Source: Pseudomonadota bacterium
GTDB taxonomy: Bacteria > Pseudomonadota > Gammaproteobacteria > Steroidobacterales > Steroidobacteraceae
NCBI GenBank assembly: GCA_003242685.1
Contig: QGVD01000001.1
Coordinates: 85,659 to 149,658 of the forward strand
DNA length: 64,000 bases
Direction of reading: 5' to 3'
Part shown: positions 1-8,417 of the stretch, one piece after another
How positions within the stretch are numbered: position 1 is the first letter of the stretch
How the letters are laid out: each line of letters opens with the position of its first letter
The notes under the pieces: model-generated
The model's input: the letters and a program-made list of their open reading frames with translations, nothing else
Database searches by the model: none
What the model was told of the DNA's origin: nothing
Position numbers and translations under genes: made by a program

Positions 1-2
1 AC

Positions 3-1922
3 GTCAAGGACCTCAAGGCCGTGTGGCGCACCTCGCTGCGCGGCTCGGGGATGTCGCCGAGGAGCGGGAATCAGGCCCAGCCCATCGTCTATGACGGCGT
101 CATCTACATCATGACCGGCGAGAACGACGCCTTCGCCGTGGACGTCGAAACGGGCGAGATCCTCTGGGAGTACAGAGCGAACATCGACCCCGAGGTTGCC
201 CGCCCGTGCTGCTCATGGGTCGGCCGCGGGCTCGCCATTGGAGACGGCAAGGTGTTCGCGGGTCAGCTCGATGCGAAGCTCGTCGCGCTCGACCAGCGGA
301 CGGGCAAGGTCGTGTGGTCGATCCAGGCCGAGGATCCGAAAGCGGGCTATGCGATCGCGAGCGCACCGCTCTACTACGACGGCCTTCTGATCACCGGCTT
401 TGCGGGAAGTGACCTCGGAACGCGCGGCCGGGTCAAGGCGTACGACGCGAAGACGGGCAGGCTGCGCTGGACGTTCTACACGGTGCCGGGGCCCGGCGAG
501 TTCGGCCACGAGACATGGCCGCAGGACAGCGACGTCTGGAAGTACGGCGGGGCCGCGGTGTGGCAGACGCCGGCCGTCGATCCCGAGCTCGGCCTGATCT
601 ACTTCTCCACGGCGAATCCCGGTCCGGTCCTGAACGGCGCGGTCCGCCCCGGCGATAACCTGTTCTCGGTTTCCATCGTCGCCATCGAGGCGAAGACCGG
701 AAAGTACCGCTGGCACTTCCAGCAGGTGCATCACGATATCTGGGATTACGACTCGGCGAACCCTGTGATCCTGTTCGATGCGCCTTACGACGGAAGGATG
801 CGCAAGGGCATCGCACAGGCGGGCAAGACCGGGTGGGTGTACATCCTCGATCGTGTGACGGGCGAGCCGCTCATCGGCATCGAGGAGCGGCCCGTGCCGC
901 AGGAGCCGCGGCAGGCCACCGCGCCGACGCAGCCCTTCCCGATCGGCGATGCCATCGTGCCGCAGGAAATCGACATCCCGCCGGAAGGCTTCGAGCTCGT
1001 GAACCAGGGCCGCATCTTCACGCCCTTCGCCGACGAGCCGGTGATCTGGAAACCGCTCGCCGCCGTGAACTGGCCGCCGAGCTCCTACGATCCCGAGACG
1101 AACCACATGTTCATCTGCGCCACGGATGCGATGTGGGGCGCAGCGGGCGGTGACCCGGACTATCCCATCGAGCCGGGCGCGCTCTACTCGGGCAGCGTCG
1201 TTCATCGTATCGCGGCGCCCCGGCGCGGCATCTTCGCCGTCGTCGATCTGAAGACGAATCGGCTCGTCTGGCGACAGCAATGGGTCGACACGTGCTACAG
1301 CGGGTCGGTCGTGACGGCCGGAGGTCTCGTCTTCGTCGGGCGCAACGACGGTCGGCTGACCGCGCTCGACAAGAGCAACGGCAGGAAACTCTGGGAATTC
1401 CAGACCGATGGCGGCGTGAATGCACCGGCGTCCGTGTTCGAGCACAAGGGAAAGCAGTACGTCACCGTCCTTGCGGGAGGCACGGCGCTTGCCGGAAGCA
1501 AGCGCAGCGACGGCCTGTGGCTGTTCTCCCTCGACGGCAGGATCGAATCACTGCCGCGCGGCTCGGCGGATCCGGCGGGTCAGCAACCGCCGCGTGAAAG
1601 TCCGCCGACCGAGCGTGACACCGTTGCAGGCGCGCAGAAACCCGGCGCTGCCGCCGCGGCAGGCGGTGCCGCGACGCCGGCGCGCGCGCCCGATCCCGCG
1701 CGCGGGAAAGAGATCTACACCACGACGTGTATCGTCTGCCACGGCGAGACGGGCAAGGGCGGTACGCACGGCGGAGCACCGCTCACCCCGTCACTGACGC
1801 ACGACTCCGTGATCGCGGTCGTCACGCGCGGCCGCAACGACATGCCGGCCTTCGGCAGCGCGTTCTCGCCCGAGGACCTGCAGGACCTCGCGGCGTACGT
1901 GCTCGAGCTGGCCCGGAAGTAG
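3..1922 (+). CDS. PQQ-dependent dehydrogenase with C-terminal cytochrome c (5' partial)
   Basis: Periplasmic quinohaemoprotein dehydrogenase: a PQQ beta-propeller oxidises an alcohol or sugar-like substrate and passes electrons to a fused cytochrome c. The frame is open from base 3; comparison with the paralogue at 1990..4140 suggests about 79 codons (signal peptide, first blade) are missing. Seen: a vicinal Cys-Cys at 207-212, the disulfide ring typical of quinoprotein alcohol dehydrogenases; the HHDIWDYD active-site segment at 728-751; an Ala/Pro-rich linker near 1600-1700; and one haem motif CIVCH at 1728-1742. Substrate cannot be told from sequence. It faces its paralogue tail to tail with 67 bp between stops and shares near-identical DNA blocks with it. 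Confidence 0.93.
   Translation, partial: VKDLKAVWRTSLRGSGMSPRSGNQAQPIVYDGVIYIMTGENDAFAVDVETGEILWEYRANIDPEVARPCCSWVGRGLAIGDGKVFAGQLDAKLVALDQRTGKVVWSIQAEDPKAGYAIASAPLYYDGLLITGFAGSDLGTRGRVKAYDAKTGRLRWTFYTVPGPGEFGHETWPQDSDVWKYGGAAVWQTPAVDPELGLIYFSTANPGPVLNGAVRPGDNLFSVSIVAIEAKTGKYRWHFQQVHHDIWDYDSANPVILFDAPYDGRMRKGIAQAGKTGWVYILDRVTGEPLIGIEERPVPQEPRQATAPTQPFPIGDAIVPQEIDIPPEGFELVNQGRIFTPFADEPVIWKPLAAVNWPPSSYDPETNHMFICATDAMWGAAGGDPDYPIEPGALYSGSVVHRIAAPRRGIFAVVDLKTNRLVWRQQWVDTCYSGSVVTAGGLVFVGRNDGRLTALDKSNGRKLWEFQTDGGVNAPASVFEHKGKQYVTVLAGGTALAGSKRSDGLWLFSLDGRIESLPRGSADPAGQQPPRESPPTERDTVAGAQKPGAAAAAGGAATPARAPDPARGKEIYTTTCIVCHGETGKGGTHGGAPLTPSLTHDSVIAVVTRGRNDMPAFGSAFSPEDLQDLAAYVLELARK
840..977 (+). repeat. 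138-bp block identical to the complement of 2935-3072
   Basis: Compared base by base, 840-977 is identical to the reverse complement of 2935-3072; the two lie in the convergent PQQ dehydrogenase paralogues. Flanking blocks (about 443-540 and 655-750 against 3170-3490) are nearly identical too, while other parts of the two genes differ clearly. This points to recent duplication or gene conversion between inverted copies. Confidence 0.9.
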
Positions 1923-1989
1923 CCGAGCCAAACCGGTGCCGGGCGGCCGTCTCGCACTGTGCGCTCGGGAGACGACCGCGCGGAGCGCG

Positions 1990-4140
1990 TCACTTCTTCT
2001 TCGAGAGCACCTCGACGATGTACGCGCCGATGTCGCGCAGCTCGTCCCGAGTGAAGACGTCGCGGAACGCGGGCATGTTGTTCCGGCCCGCGCTCGTGAC
2101 GTCGATGATGTGCTGCAGGGCGAGTCCGTTCACGAGCGGCGCACCGCCGCCCTGCCCGCCCTCGCCCGTCACACCGTGACACGCGGCACAGGCCTGCCGG
2201 TAGATGCGCTCACCGTTCTCGACGTTCGCCGCGCGAGTCGCAGCACCAGCGGCGCCGGGCGCTTCGTCACCGTGTGACGGCGGTGCGGCCGCACCGCCCC
2301 GCGCCGGTGCGCCGCCCGCGGTTTCCGGCTTCACCGGATCCATCGTGCCCTTGAGCGAGAACGCCCAGATGCCGTCGCCGCGCTTGCCGCCCGCGAACAC
2401 GCCGCCGCCCGCGTGAACGACGACGTACTGCTCACCGTCGTACTCGAAGGTCGTCGCGGTGGTGTTGACTCCCGCATCGGTCATGAACTCCCACAGCAGC
2501 TCGCCCGTCGACTTGTCGAGCGCCGTGAGCCGTCCGTCGGTGCGGCCGACGAAGAGCAGCCCGCCTGCCGTCACGATCGAACCGCTGTAACAGATCTCTC
2601 GCCAGGCCTGGCGCCACTTCAGACGATTGGTGCGCACGTCGAGCGCGGCGAAGATGCCCCGGTCGTCGATCTGCGCCTGCCCGAATCGGCCACCCATGTA
2701 GACCTTGTTGGGTCCCGGCGTCTCGAGCGGCTCGCGCACCTGGAAGGTGCTGATGCGATCGGTTGCGCAGACGTAGAGCAGGTGCGTCTCCGGATCGTAG
2801 GAGCTCGGCGGCCAGTTCGCGCCGCCCATGGTGCCGGGCTTCACCATGACCTCCTCGGTCCAGAACGGCGTGAAGATCCGGCCCTTGTTCGGAATCTCTC
2901 CGGTGCCCGGAATGAGCCGCGCACCTTCAGGCACGATGTCGATTTCCTGCGGCACGATGGCATCGCCGATCGGGAAGGGCTGCGTCGGCGCGGTGGCCTG
3001 CCGCGGCTCCTGCGGCACGGGCCGCTCCTCGATGCCGATGAGCGGCTCGCCCGTCACACGATCGAGGATGTAGGCCCAGCCGGTCTTGCCGACCTGCACG
3101 AGCCCCTTGCGCATCCGCCCGTCGATCTCGGCGTCGAAGAGGATGACCGGATTCGACGAATCGTAGTCCCAGATATCGTGATGCACCTGCTGGAAGTGCC
3201 AGCGGTACTTTCCGGTCTTCGCCTCGATGGCGACGATGGAAACCGAGAACAGGTTGTCGCCGGGACGCACGCTGCCGTTGAGATCGGGCCCGGGGTTTCC
3301 GGTCGCGAAGTAGATGAGCCCGAGCTCGGGATCGACGGCCGGCGTCTGCCACATCGGCGCGCCGCCGTGCTTCCACGCATCGCTGTCCTGCGGCCACGTC
3401 TCGTGGCCGAACTCGCCGGGCCCCGGCACCGTGTAGAACGTCCAGCGCAGCCTGCCCGTCTTCGCGTCGTATGCCTTCACGCGACCGCGTGTGCCCATCT
3501 CGCCGCCGTTGAAGCCGGTGATCACCAGTCCGTCGTAGTAGAGCGGCGCACTGGTGATGCTGAAGCCGTCCTCCCAGCGTTCCGCCTGCACGGACCACAC
3601 GACCTTGCCGGTGGCCTGATCGAGCGCGACGAGCTTGCCGTCGAGCTGACCCGCGAACACCTTGCCGTCACCGAGCGCGACGCCGCGGCTCGACCGGCCG
3701 ATGGGATTGCCGGCACGCGGATCGAGATTGGCGCGGTACTCCCAGAGAATCCTGCCCGTCTTCACGTCGATCGCGAACACGTCGTTCGCGCCGTTCGAGA
3801 CGTACAGCACGCCCTCGTACGCGAGGATCTGCGCCTGGCCGGAGTTCCCCGGGCCGGTGCCCGAGCCCATGCCGGTACGCCACACGGCCCTGAGGTCCTT
3901 GACGTTCTCGCGGTTGATCTGCGTGAGCGGCGAGTAGCGCTGGTTGTAGAGATTGCCGCCGTTCGTGATCCAGTTCCTCGTCGGCGGCTCGAGGAGCTGC
4001 CGGGCGGTGAACGCCGGGGCCTTGCGGATCTTCACGGCATCCGCATCCGACGCGAACGCCCGCTCCCCGACTCCCCCGCCGCCCAGTATCGCTGCGGCGG
4101 CAACGACGCCCCAGCACGTTCTCATCGTCGTCTTGCGCAT
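1990..4140 (-). CDS. PQQ-dependent dehydrogenase with C-terminal cytochrome c
   Basis: Complete 716-residue paralogue of the gene at 3..1922. The ATG at 4140 begins a signal peptide (MRKTTMRTCWGVV, ending near AFAS), followed by the PQQ propeller, a Gly/Ala/Pro linker and a single CAACH haem motif, so the product should be a soluble periplasmic quinohaemoprotein. The active-site segment HHDIWDYDSSNP is kept. Unlike the first copy it lacks the vicinal Cys-Cys; the same place reads NPIGRSSRG. The open frame extends further upstream, but that part is antisense-like and overlaps fhs, so ATG 4140 is preferred. Substrate and electron acceptor are unknown. Confidence 0.93.
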   Translation of the reverse strand: MRKTTMRTCWGVVAAAAILGGGGVGERAFASDADAVKIRKAPAFTARQLLEPPTRNWITNGGNLYNQRYSPLTQINRENVKDLRAVWRTGMGSGTGPGNSGQAQILAYEGVLYVSNGANDVFAIDVKTGRILWEYRANLDPRAGNPIGRSSRGVALGDGKVFAGQLDGKLVALDQATGKVVWSVQAERWEDGFSITSAPLYYDGLVITGFNGGEMGTRGRVKAYDAKTGRLRWTFYTVPGPGEFGHETWPQDSDAWKHGGAPMWQTPAVDPELGLIYFATGNPGPDLNGSVRPGDNLFSVSIVAIEAKTGKYRWHFQQVHHDIWDYDSSNPVILFDAEIDGRMRKGLVQVGKTGWAYILDRVTGEPLIGIEERPVPQEPRQATAPTQPFPIGDAIVPQEIDIVPEGARLIPGTGEIPNKGRIFTPFWTEEVMVKPGTMGGANWPPSSYDPETHLLYVCATDRISTFQVREPLETPGPNKVYMGGRFGQAQIDDRGIFAALDVRTNRLKWRQAWREICYSGSIVTAGGLLFVGRTDGRLTALDKSTGELLWEFMTDAGVNTTATTFEYDGEQYVVVHAGGGVFAGGKRGDGIWAFSLKGTMDPVKPETAGGAPARGGAAAPPSHGDEAPGAAGAATRAANVENGERIYRQACAACHGVTGEGGQGGGAPLVNGLALQHIIDVTSAGRNNMPAFRDVFTRDELRDIGAYIVEVLSKKK
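2935..3072 (-). repeat. Inverted partner of the 138-bp repeat at 840-977
   Basis: Reverse-complement copy of 840-977 inside the second PQQ dehydrogenase gene. It encodes the conserved segment from ILDRVTGEPL to PQEIDI. Confidence 0.9.
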
Positions 4141-6032
4141 GCGATCGATCCTCCCCCCTCCCACACGACAGAACCGATGCGTTCGACAATCGTTCTCACC
4201 GGCAACGAAGTCTCCGGCGAGCGGCGACGCTGCGAGCATAGAGGCGCGCGACGCGGGTCGGCAAGCAATGCCGATCGGCGGTGCGCGAAACGGGGGAAGA
4301 CGGGGAGAAAAGAAAAGGGGCGGCGGTTCGGGGCCGCCGCCCCACCGCCGGAGGGGGCCCAGAAACAGCCGCCGACCCGCCCGCCGTCGTCGAGGTGCAG
4401 GCTTGGTGGGGCCGGGCGCGCGGGCAGCCCCCCGATGGTCATGATGTCGCCGCAGATCATCACGATGAACTCGGCGCCGGCCGCGAGGCGCACCTCGCGG
4501 ATGTTCACGACGTGGCCGGTCGGAGCGCCACGCAGCTTCGGATCGGTGGAGAACGAGTACTGCGTCTTCGCGACGCAGATCGGATAGTGGCCGTAGCCCG
4601 CATCCTGGAGCTGCTGGATCTGCTGGCGGACCTTGGTGTCGGCCGTGATGTCCGAAGCGCCGTAGATCTGCGTCGCCACCGCCTTCATCTTGTCCCAGAG
4701 CGACGCGTTGTCCTCGTAGACGAACCGGAAGTTGTTCGGCTCGTCGCAGAGGCGCACGACCTCGCGCGCGAGCTCGAGCGCACCCTTGCCGCCCTCGGCG
4801 AAGTGCGTCGCGCGGATGACCTTCACGCCGTAGCGCGCCGCGCGCTCGATGAGGAGCTTGACTTCCGCCTCCGTGTCCTCGGCGCGGCTGTTGATCGCGA
4901 CGACGCACGGCAGCCCGTAGCGGTTGCGCACGTTGTCGATGTGACGCTCGAGGTTCACGATGCCCTTCTCGAGAGCCTCGAGGTTCTCCCGGCCGAGATC
5001 CTTCACCTCCACGCCGCCGTGATACTTGAGCGCGCGGATGGTGGCGACGATCACCGACGCCGACGGCCGCAGCCCCGCCTTGCGGCACTTGATGTCGATG
5101 AACTTCTCGGCACCGAGATCCGCGCCGAATCCCGCCTCGGTGACCACGTAGTCGGCGAGCTTGAGAGCCGTCTTCGTGGCGATGACCGAGTTGCAGCCGT
5201 GAGCGATGTTCGCGAAAGGACCGCCGTGGATGAACGCCGGATTGTTCTCGAGCGTCTGCACCAGGTTCGGCGCGAGCGCGTTCTTCAGCAGCACGGTCAT
5301 CGGACCGTGAGCCTTGAGGTCGCGGGCCCGGATCGGCTTCTGGTCGCGCGTGTAGCCGACCACGATGTTTCCGAGCCGCTCCTTGAGGTCCTTGAGGCTC
5401 GTTGCGAGGCAGAAGATCGCCATGATCTCCGAGGCGACCACGATGTCGAATCCGTCCTCGCGCGGGTAACCGTTGCCGGGACCGCCGAGGCCGATGACGA
5501 TCTGACGCAGGGCGCGGTCGTTCGCGTCGACCACGCGCCGCCAGGTGATGCGGCGGACGTCGAAGCCGAGCTCGTTGCCCTGGTGGATGTGGTTGTCGAT
5601 GAGCGCCGCGAGCAGATTGTTCGCGAGCGCGATCGCGGAGAAGTCGCCCGTGAAGTGGAGGTTGATGTCCTCCATCGGCACGACCTGGGAGTAGCCGCCG
5701 CCGGCGGCGCCGCCCTTGACGCCGAAGACCGGACCCAGTGCCGGCTCACGCAGGCAGATGATCGCCTTCTTGCCGAGCTGGTTGAGCGCATCGCCGAGAC
5801 CGACGGTCGTCGTCGTCTTGCCCTCGCCGGCCGGCGTCGGCGAAATCGCCGTCACCAGGATGAGCTTGCCGTCCGGGCGGTCCTTCAGGCTCTCGATGTA
5901 TTTGAGGGAGACCTTCGCCTTGTAGTGGCCGTAGGGCTCGAGCTGATCTTCCGGAATTCCCAGACGTTCGAGGGCGATCTGGGAGATCCGCTTCATCTTC
6001 GCCTGCTGGGCGATCTCGATGTTGCTCAACAT
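4122..6032 (-). CDS. fhs: Formate-tetrahydrofolate ligase (apparent stop-codon loss)
   Basis: ATP-dependent synthesis of 10-formyl-tetrahydrofolate from formate, the entry of formate into cytosolic one-carbon metabolism. The protein matches the family end to end, with the P-loop TPAGEGKTTTT at residues 66-76 and the C-terminal CGDIMT-GGLPARP segment. The family ends near 557 residues in GR(I/V)xGxF-stop. Here residue 557 is that Phe, but codon 558 (complement of 4359-4361) is TGG instead of a stop, so the frame runs 78 codons further through a terminator hairpin and past the start of the next gene. One TGA-to-TGG change or sequencing error explains this; the functional protein is probably 557 residues. 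The start ATG at 6032 fits family alignment. Confidence 0.95.
   Translation of the reverse strand: MLSNIEIAQQAKMKRISQIALERLGIPEDQLEPYGHYKAKVSLKYIESLKDRPDGKLILVTAISPTPAGEGKTTTTVGLGDALNQLGKKAIICLREPALGPVFGVKGGAAGGGYSQVVPMEDINLHFTGDFSAIALANNLLAALIDNHIHQGNELGFDVRRITWRRVVDANDRALRQIVIGLGGPGNGYPREDGFDIVVASEIMAIFCLATSLKDLKERLGNIVVGYTRDQKPIRARDLKAHGPMTVLLKNALAPNLVQTLENNPAFIHGGPFANIAHGCNSVIATKTALKLADYVVTEAGFGADLGAEKFIDIKCRKAGLRPSASVIVATIRALKYHGGVEVKDLGRENLEALEKGIVNLERHIDNVRNRYGLPCVVAINSRAEDTEAEVKLLIERAARYGVKVIRATHFAEGGKGALELAREVVRLCDEPNNFRFVYEDNASLWDKMKAVATQIYGASDITADTKVRQQIQQLQDAGYGHYPICVAKTQYSFSTDPKLRGAPTGHVVNIREVRLAAGAEFIVMICGDIMTIGGLPARPAPPSLHLDDGGRVGGCFWAPSGGGAAAPNRRPFSFLPVFPRFAHRRSALLADPRRAPLCSQRRRSPETSLPVRTIVERIGSVVWEGGGSIACARRR
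4302..4343 (-). terminator. Rho-independent terminator of fhs
   Basis: Read on the minus strand: a perfect 10-bp G+C stem (4343-4334 with 4326-4317), a 7-nt loop, then a T-rich tract TTTTCTTTTCT. It lies about 16 nt after the expected fhs stop, which argues that translation should end before it. Confidence 0.85.
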
Positions 6033-6240
6033 GCGGAACTCTTCTCGTTGCGAGGAAACCCGTGGATTCTAGCGTGGTCCCCCCGGCGCCGGACCCCCGC
6101 AGAAGGACATAAGCCGTATCGGTCTGCCGAATATTCGGACGGCGCCAGACGCGTCCGGGCGGGCGCCCGCACGTTGAGCGAGAGCCGGCTTCGAGTATCC
6201 TCGGCGCCCGTGCCGGTACGGCAGATGAAGGGAGGACGGG

Positions 6241-7515
6241 ATGACGCTTCTTCGACGTGGACTCATCGCACTGGCGGCGGCGATTCTGGCGACCTCGGCG
6301 CTCGCCAGCGGGCTGCCGACTGCGTCGCCCGAAGAGGTCGGTCTCTCGGCGGACCGGCTCGCACGGCTCGAGCGCGCGATGCAGGCCGAGGTCGATGCGG
6401 GTCGCAAGGCCGGCATCGTCACACTCGTCGCGCGGCGCGGGCGGATCGCACACCTGCGCGCCTACGGCATGGCCGACATCGAGTCCGGAAAGAAGATGCA
6501 GACCGATCACCTCTTCCGGCTGTACTCGCTCACCAAGCCGATCACGAGCGTCGCGCTGCTCATCCTCTACGAGGAAGGCAAGTTCCGGCTGACGGATCCG
6601 CTCGCGATGCACCTGCCCGCGTTCGCGAACGTCAAGGTGCTCGCCGGCACCGACGCATCCGGGAAACCGATCCTCGAGGATCCGAAGCGGCCCATCACGA
6701 TCCAGGACGTGTTCCGGCACACGGCCGGTTTCGTGTACGCATTCGGTGACACGCCCGTCGACCGGGCGTACCGCGAAGCCGGCATCGACTTCGCGAAGCT
6801 CGGGTCGCTCAGGGACCTGGCCGACAAGCTCGCGCAGCAGCCCCTGCTCTACCACCCCGGTGAGCGATGGGTGTACAGCGTCGCGCACGACCTGCAGGCC
6901 TATCTCGTCGAGCACTTCTCGGGGATGCCCTTCGACGAGTTCTGCCGTCAGCGCATCTTCGAGCCCCTCGGGATGAAGGACACGTTCTTCGGCATCCCGA
7001 AGGACCGCGTCGCGCGCTACACCACCAACTACGGCCCCGACGAGCGCGGAAGACTCCAGGCCATCGAGAAACCCGGCTCCGCATCGAGCTCGCCCTTCGG
7101 CAGCTACGCCCGCTACACGGACATTCCTTTCGGAGGTCTCGGCCTCTCGTCCACGGTCACGGACTATCTGCGCTTCGCGCAGATGCTGGTGAACGGCGGC
7201 GAGCTCGACGGCGTGCGGATCCTCGGCGAGAAGACGGTCGAGCTGATGCGGACGAATCACCTGCCGCCGGGTGTCGCCGGGCCGGGTCCCGGATACGGTT
7301 ACGGGCTCGGTGTTAACGTTCTCGAATCGCCCGCCGCCGCCGGCAACATCGTCTCGAAGGGCGCCTTCGGGTGGGCCGGCGCGGCGACCACCTGGGCGAC
7401 GATGGACCCCGAGGAGGACATGGTCGCGATCATGTTCACACAGTACATGCCCATGGACGCCGCGCTCGCGGATCGCTTCCTGACTCTCGTCTATCAGTCG
7501 GTGGTTGAACGATGA
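6241..7515 (+). CDS. Serine hydrolase, class C beta-lactamase/esterase fold, exported
   Basis: 424 residues with a signal peptide (cleavage near ALASG, residue 23). Beta-lactamase-fold serine hydrolase of the EstB/CubicO type: nucleophile and base in SLTK at residues 96-99 (SxxK) and the second motif YSV at 212-214, where true class C beta-lactamases have YxN. This favours an esterase or amidase over antibiotic resistance. An AGGGAGG-like ribosome site (GAAGGGAGG) precedes ATG 6241. Its stop overlaps the start of the next gene as ATGA, so the two are translationally coupled. The substrate is unknown; the context suggests catabolism of an ester. Confidence 0.9.
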   Translation: MTLLRRGLIALAAAILATSALASGLPTASPEEVGLSADRLARLERAMQAEVDAGRKAGIVTLVARRGRIAHLRAYGMADIESGKKMQTDHLFRLYSLTKPITSVALLILYEEGKFRLTDPLAMHLPAFANVKVLAGTDASGKPILEDPKRPITIQDVFRHTAGFVYAFGDTPVDRAYREAGIDFAKLGSLRDLADKLAQQPLLYHPGERWVYSVAHDLQAYLVEHFSGMPFDEFCRQRIFEPLGMKDTFFGIPKDRVARYTTNYGPDERGRLQAIEKPGSASSSPFGSYARYTDIPFGGLGLSSTVTDYLRFAQMLVNGGELDGVRILGEKTVELMRTNHLPPGVAGPGPGYGYGLGVNVLESPAAAGNIVSKGAFGWAGAATTWATMDPEEDMVAIMFTQYMPMDAALADRFLTLVYQSVVER

Positions 7516-8417
7516 ATCCGCTCGAGAACGCCTTGCCCGCACCGCACACCCGTGCGTCACTCTACGCCGCGCTGGATTCCTATCTGGACGCGCTGCGCCG
7601 TCGCGATCCGTCGGCCGTCCGGTGGGCGCCGCGCGTGTACAACACGGAGAACAACGTCGCGCTCATGGTCGGCGACGGTCTGTGGGGAACGATCGTCGAC
7701 TTCGGCACGTACGACCTGCGCTTCGCCGACCCCGCGAGGGGCCAGGTCGGCTGGTTCGGCACGGTGAAGGAGCCGCTCGAGGAATCCGCGATCACGATCC
7801 GGCTCGGCGTGGACGCGGAAGGCCGGATCGAGGAAGTCGAAACGCTCGTCGTGCGTCAGTCGGATTCGGGCATCAAGTTCGAGAATCCTCGCTTCGAGGA
7901 CAAGCCGATCATGAACGAGATCGTGCCGCCCGAGCGGCGCGTGCCGCGGGAACGGATGATCTCGCTCGCGGACGGCTACTTCGACACCCTGCAGCTCAAT
8001 GACGGGACGCTCTTCACGAAGTTCCATCCCGACTGCAACCGCGTCGAGAACGGCGTGCAGACGACGAACAACCCCGAGTTCGCGAAGTTCATACCCGTGG
8101 CCGGGCTCGGCTGCGAGGCGCAGTTCCGCCTCGGCAACTACCGCTACGACGACCGCCTGCGCGCCCGCCGCTACCCGCTCGTCGACGAGGAGCGCGGCCT
8201 GGTCCTTGCGGCCGCCTTCATCGATCACAGCGGCCGGCTCGGTGAGTATCGTCTCACCGACGGCCGCGTCGTGAACTCACCGCTGCGCCGCCCGCACACC
8301 TTCTATCTGTTCGAGCTCTTCAAGATCCAGGACGGGATGATCTGGCAGATCGAGGCCAATTTCATCACCGTCCCCTATCACATGCCCTCGCCCTGGGACG
8401 CGTGGCAGCGGCGCTAG
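7512..8417 (+). CDS. Conserved protein of unknown function (possibly DUF8021)
   Basis: 301 residues, no signal peptide or membrane segment. The N-terminal ~130 and C-terminal ~130 residues each look like a SnoaL/NTF2-type alpha+beta unit, with the end reading HTFYLFELFKIQDG then IWQIEANF. I associate this with a family of unknown function seen beside oxidative catabolic genes (DUF8021, from memory). The start overlaps the upstream stop (ATGA), so it is made together with the serine hydrolase. It meets the dioxygenase gene tail to tail with a 4-bp overlap of stop codons (CTAG at 8414-8417). A non-enzymatic role or a small hydratase/isomerase-like activity are both possible. Confidence 0.82.
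   Translation: MNPLENALPAPHTRASLYAALDSYLDALRRRDPSAVRWAPRVYNTENNVALMVGDGLWGTIVDFGTYDLRFADPARGQVGWFGTVKEPLEESAITIRLGVDAEGRIEEVETLVVRQSDSGIKFENPRFEDKPIMNEIVPPERRVPRERMISLADGYFDTLQLNDGTLFTKFHPDCNRVENGVQTTNNPEFAKFIPVAGLGCEAQFRLGNYRYDDRLRARRYPLVDEERGLVLAAAFIDHSGRLGEYRLTDGRVVNSPLRRPHTFYLFELFKIQDGMIWQIEANFITVPYHMPSPWDAWQRR

Noticed and set aside
728..751. WDYD as proof of lanthanide dependence
   Set aside because: The second Asp also occurs in Ca/Mg-dependent glucose-type dehydrogenases, so it is not diagnostic outside the methanol/ethanol dehydrogenase clade.
2413..4587. 724-codon plus-strand open frame opposite the second PQQ dehydrogenase
   Set aside because: Antisense to a clearly real gene and running into fhs; no domain.
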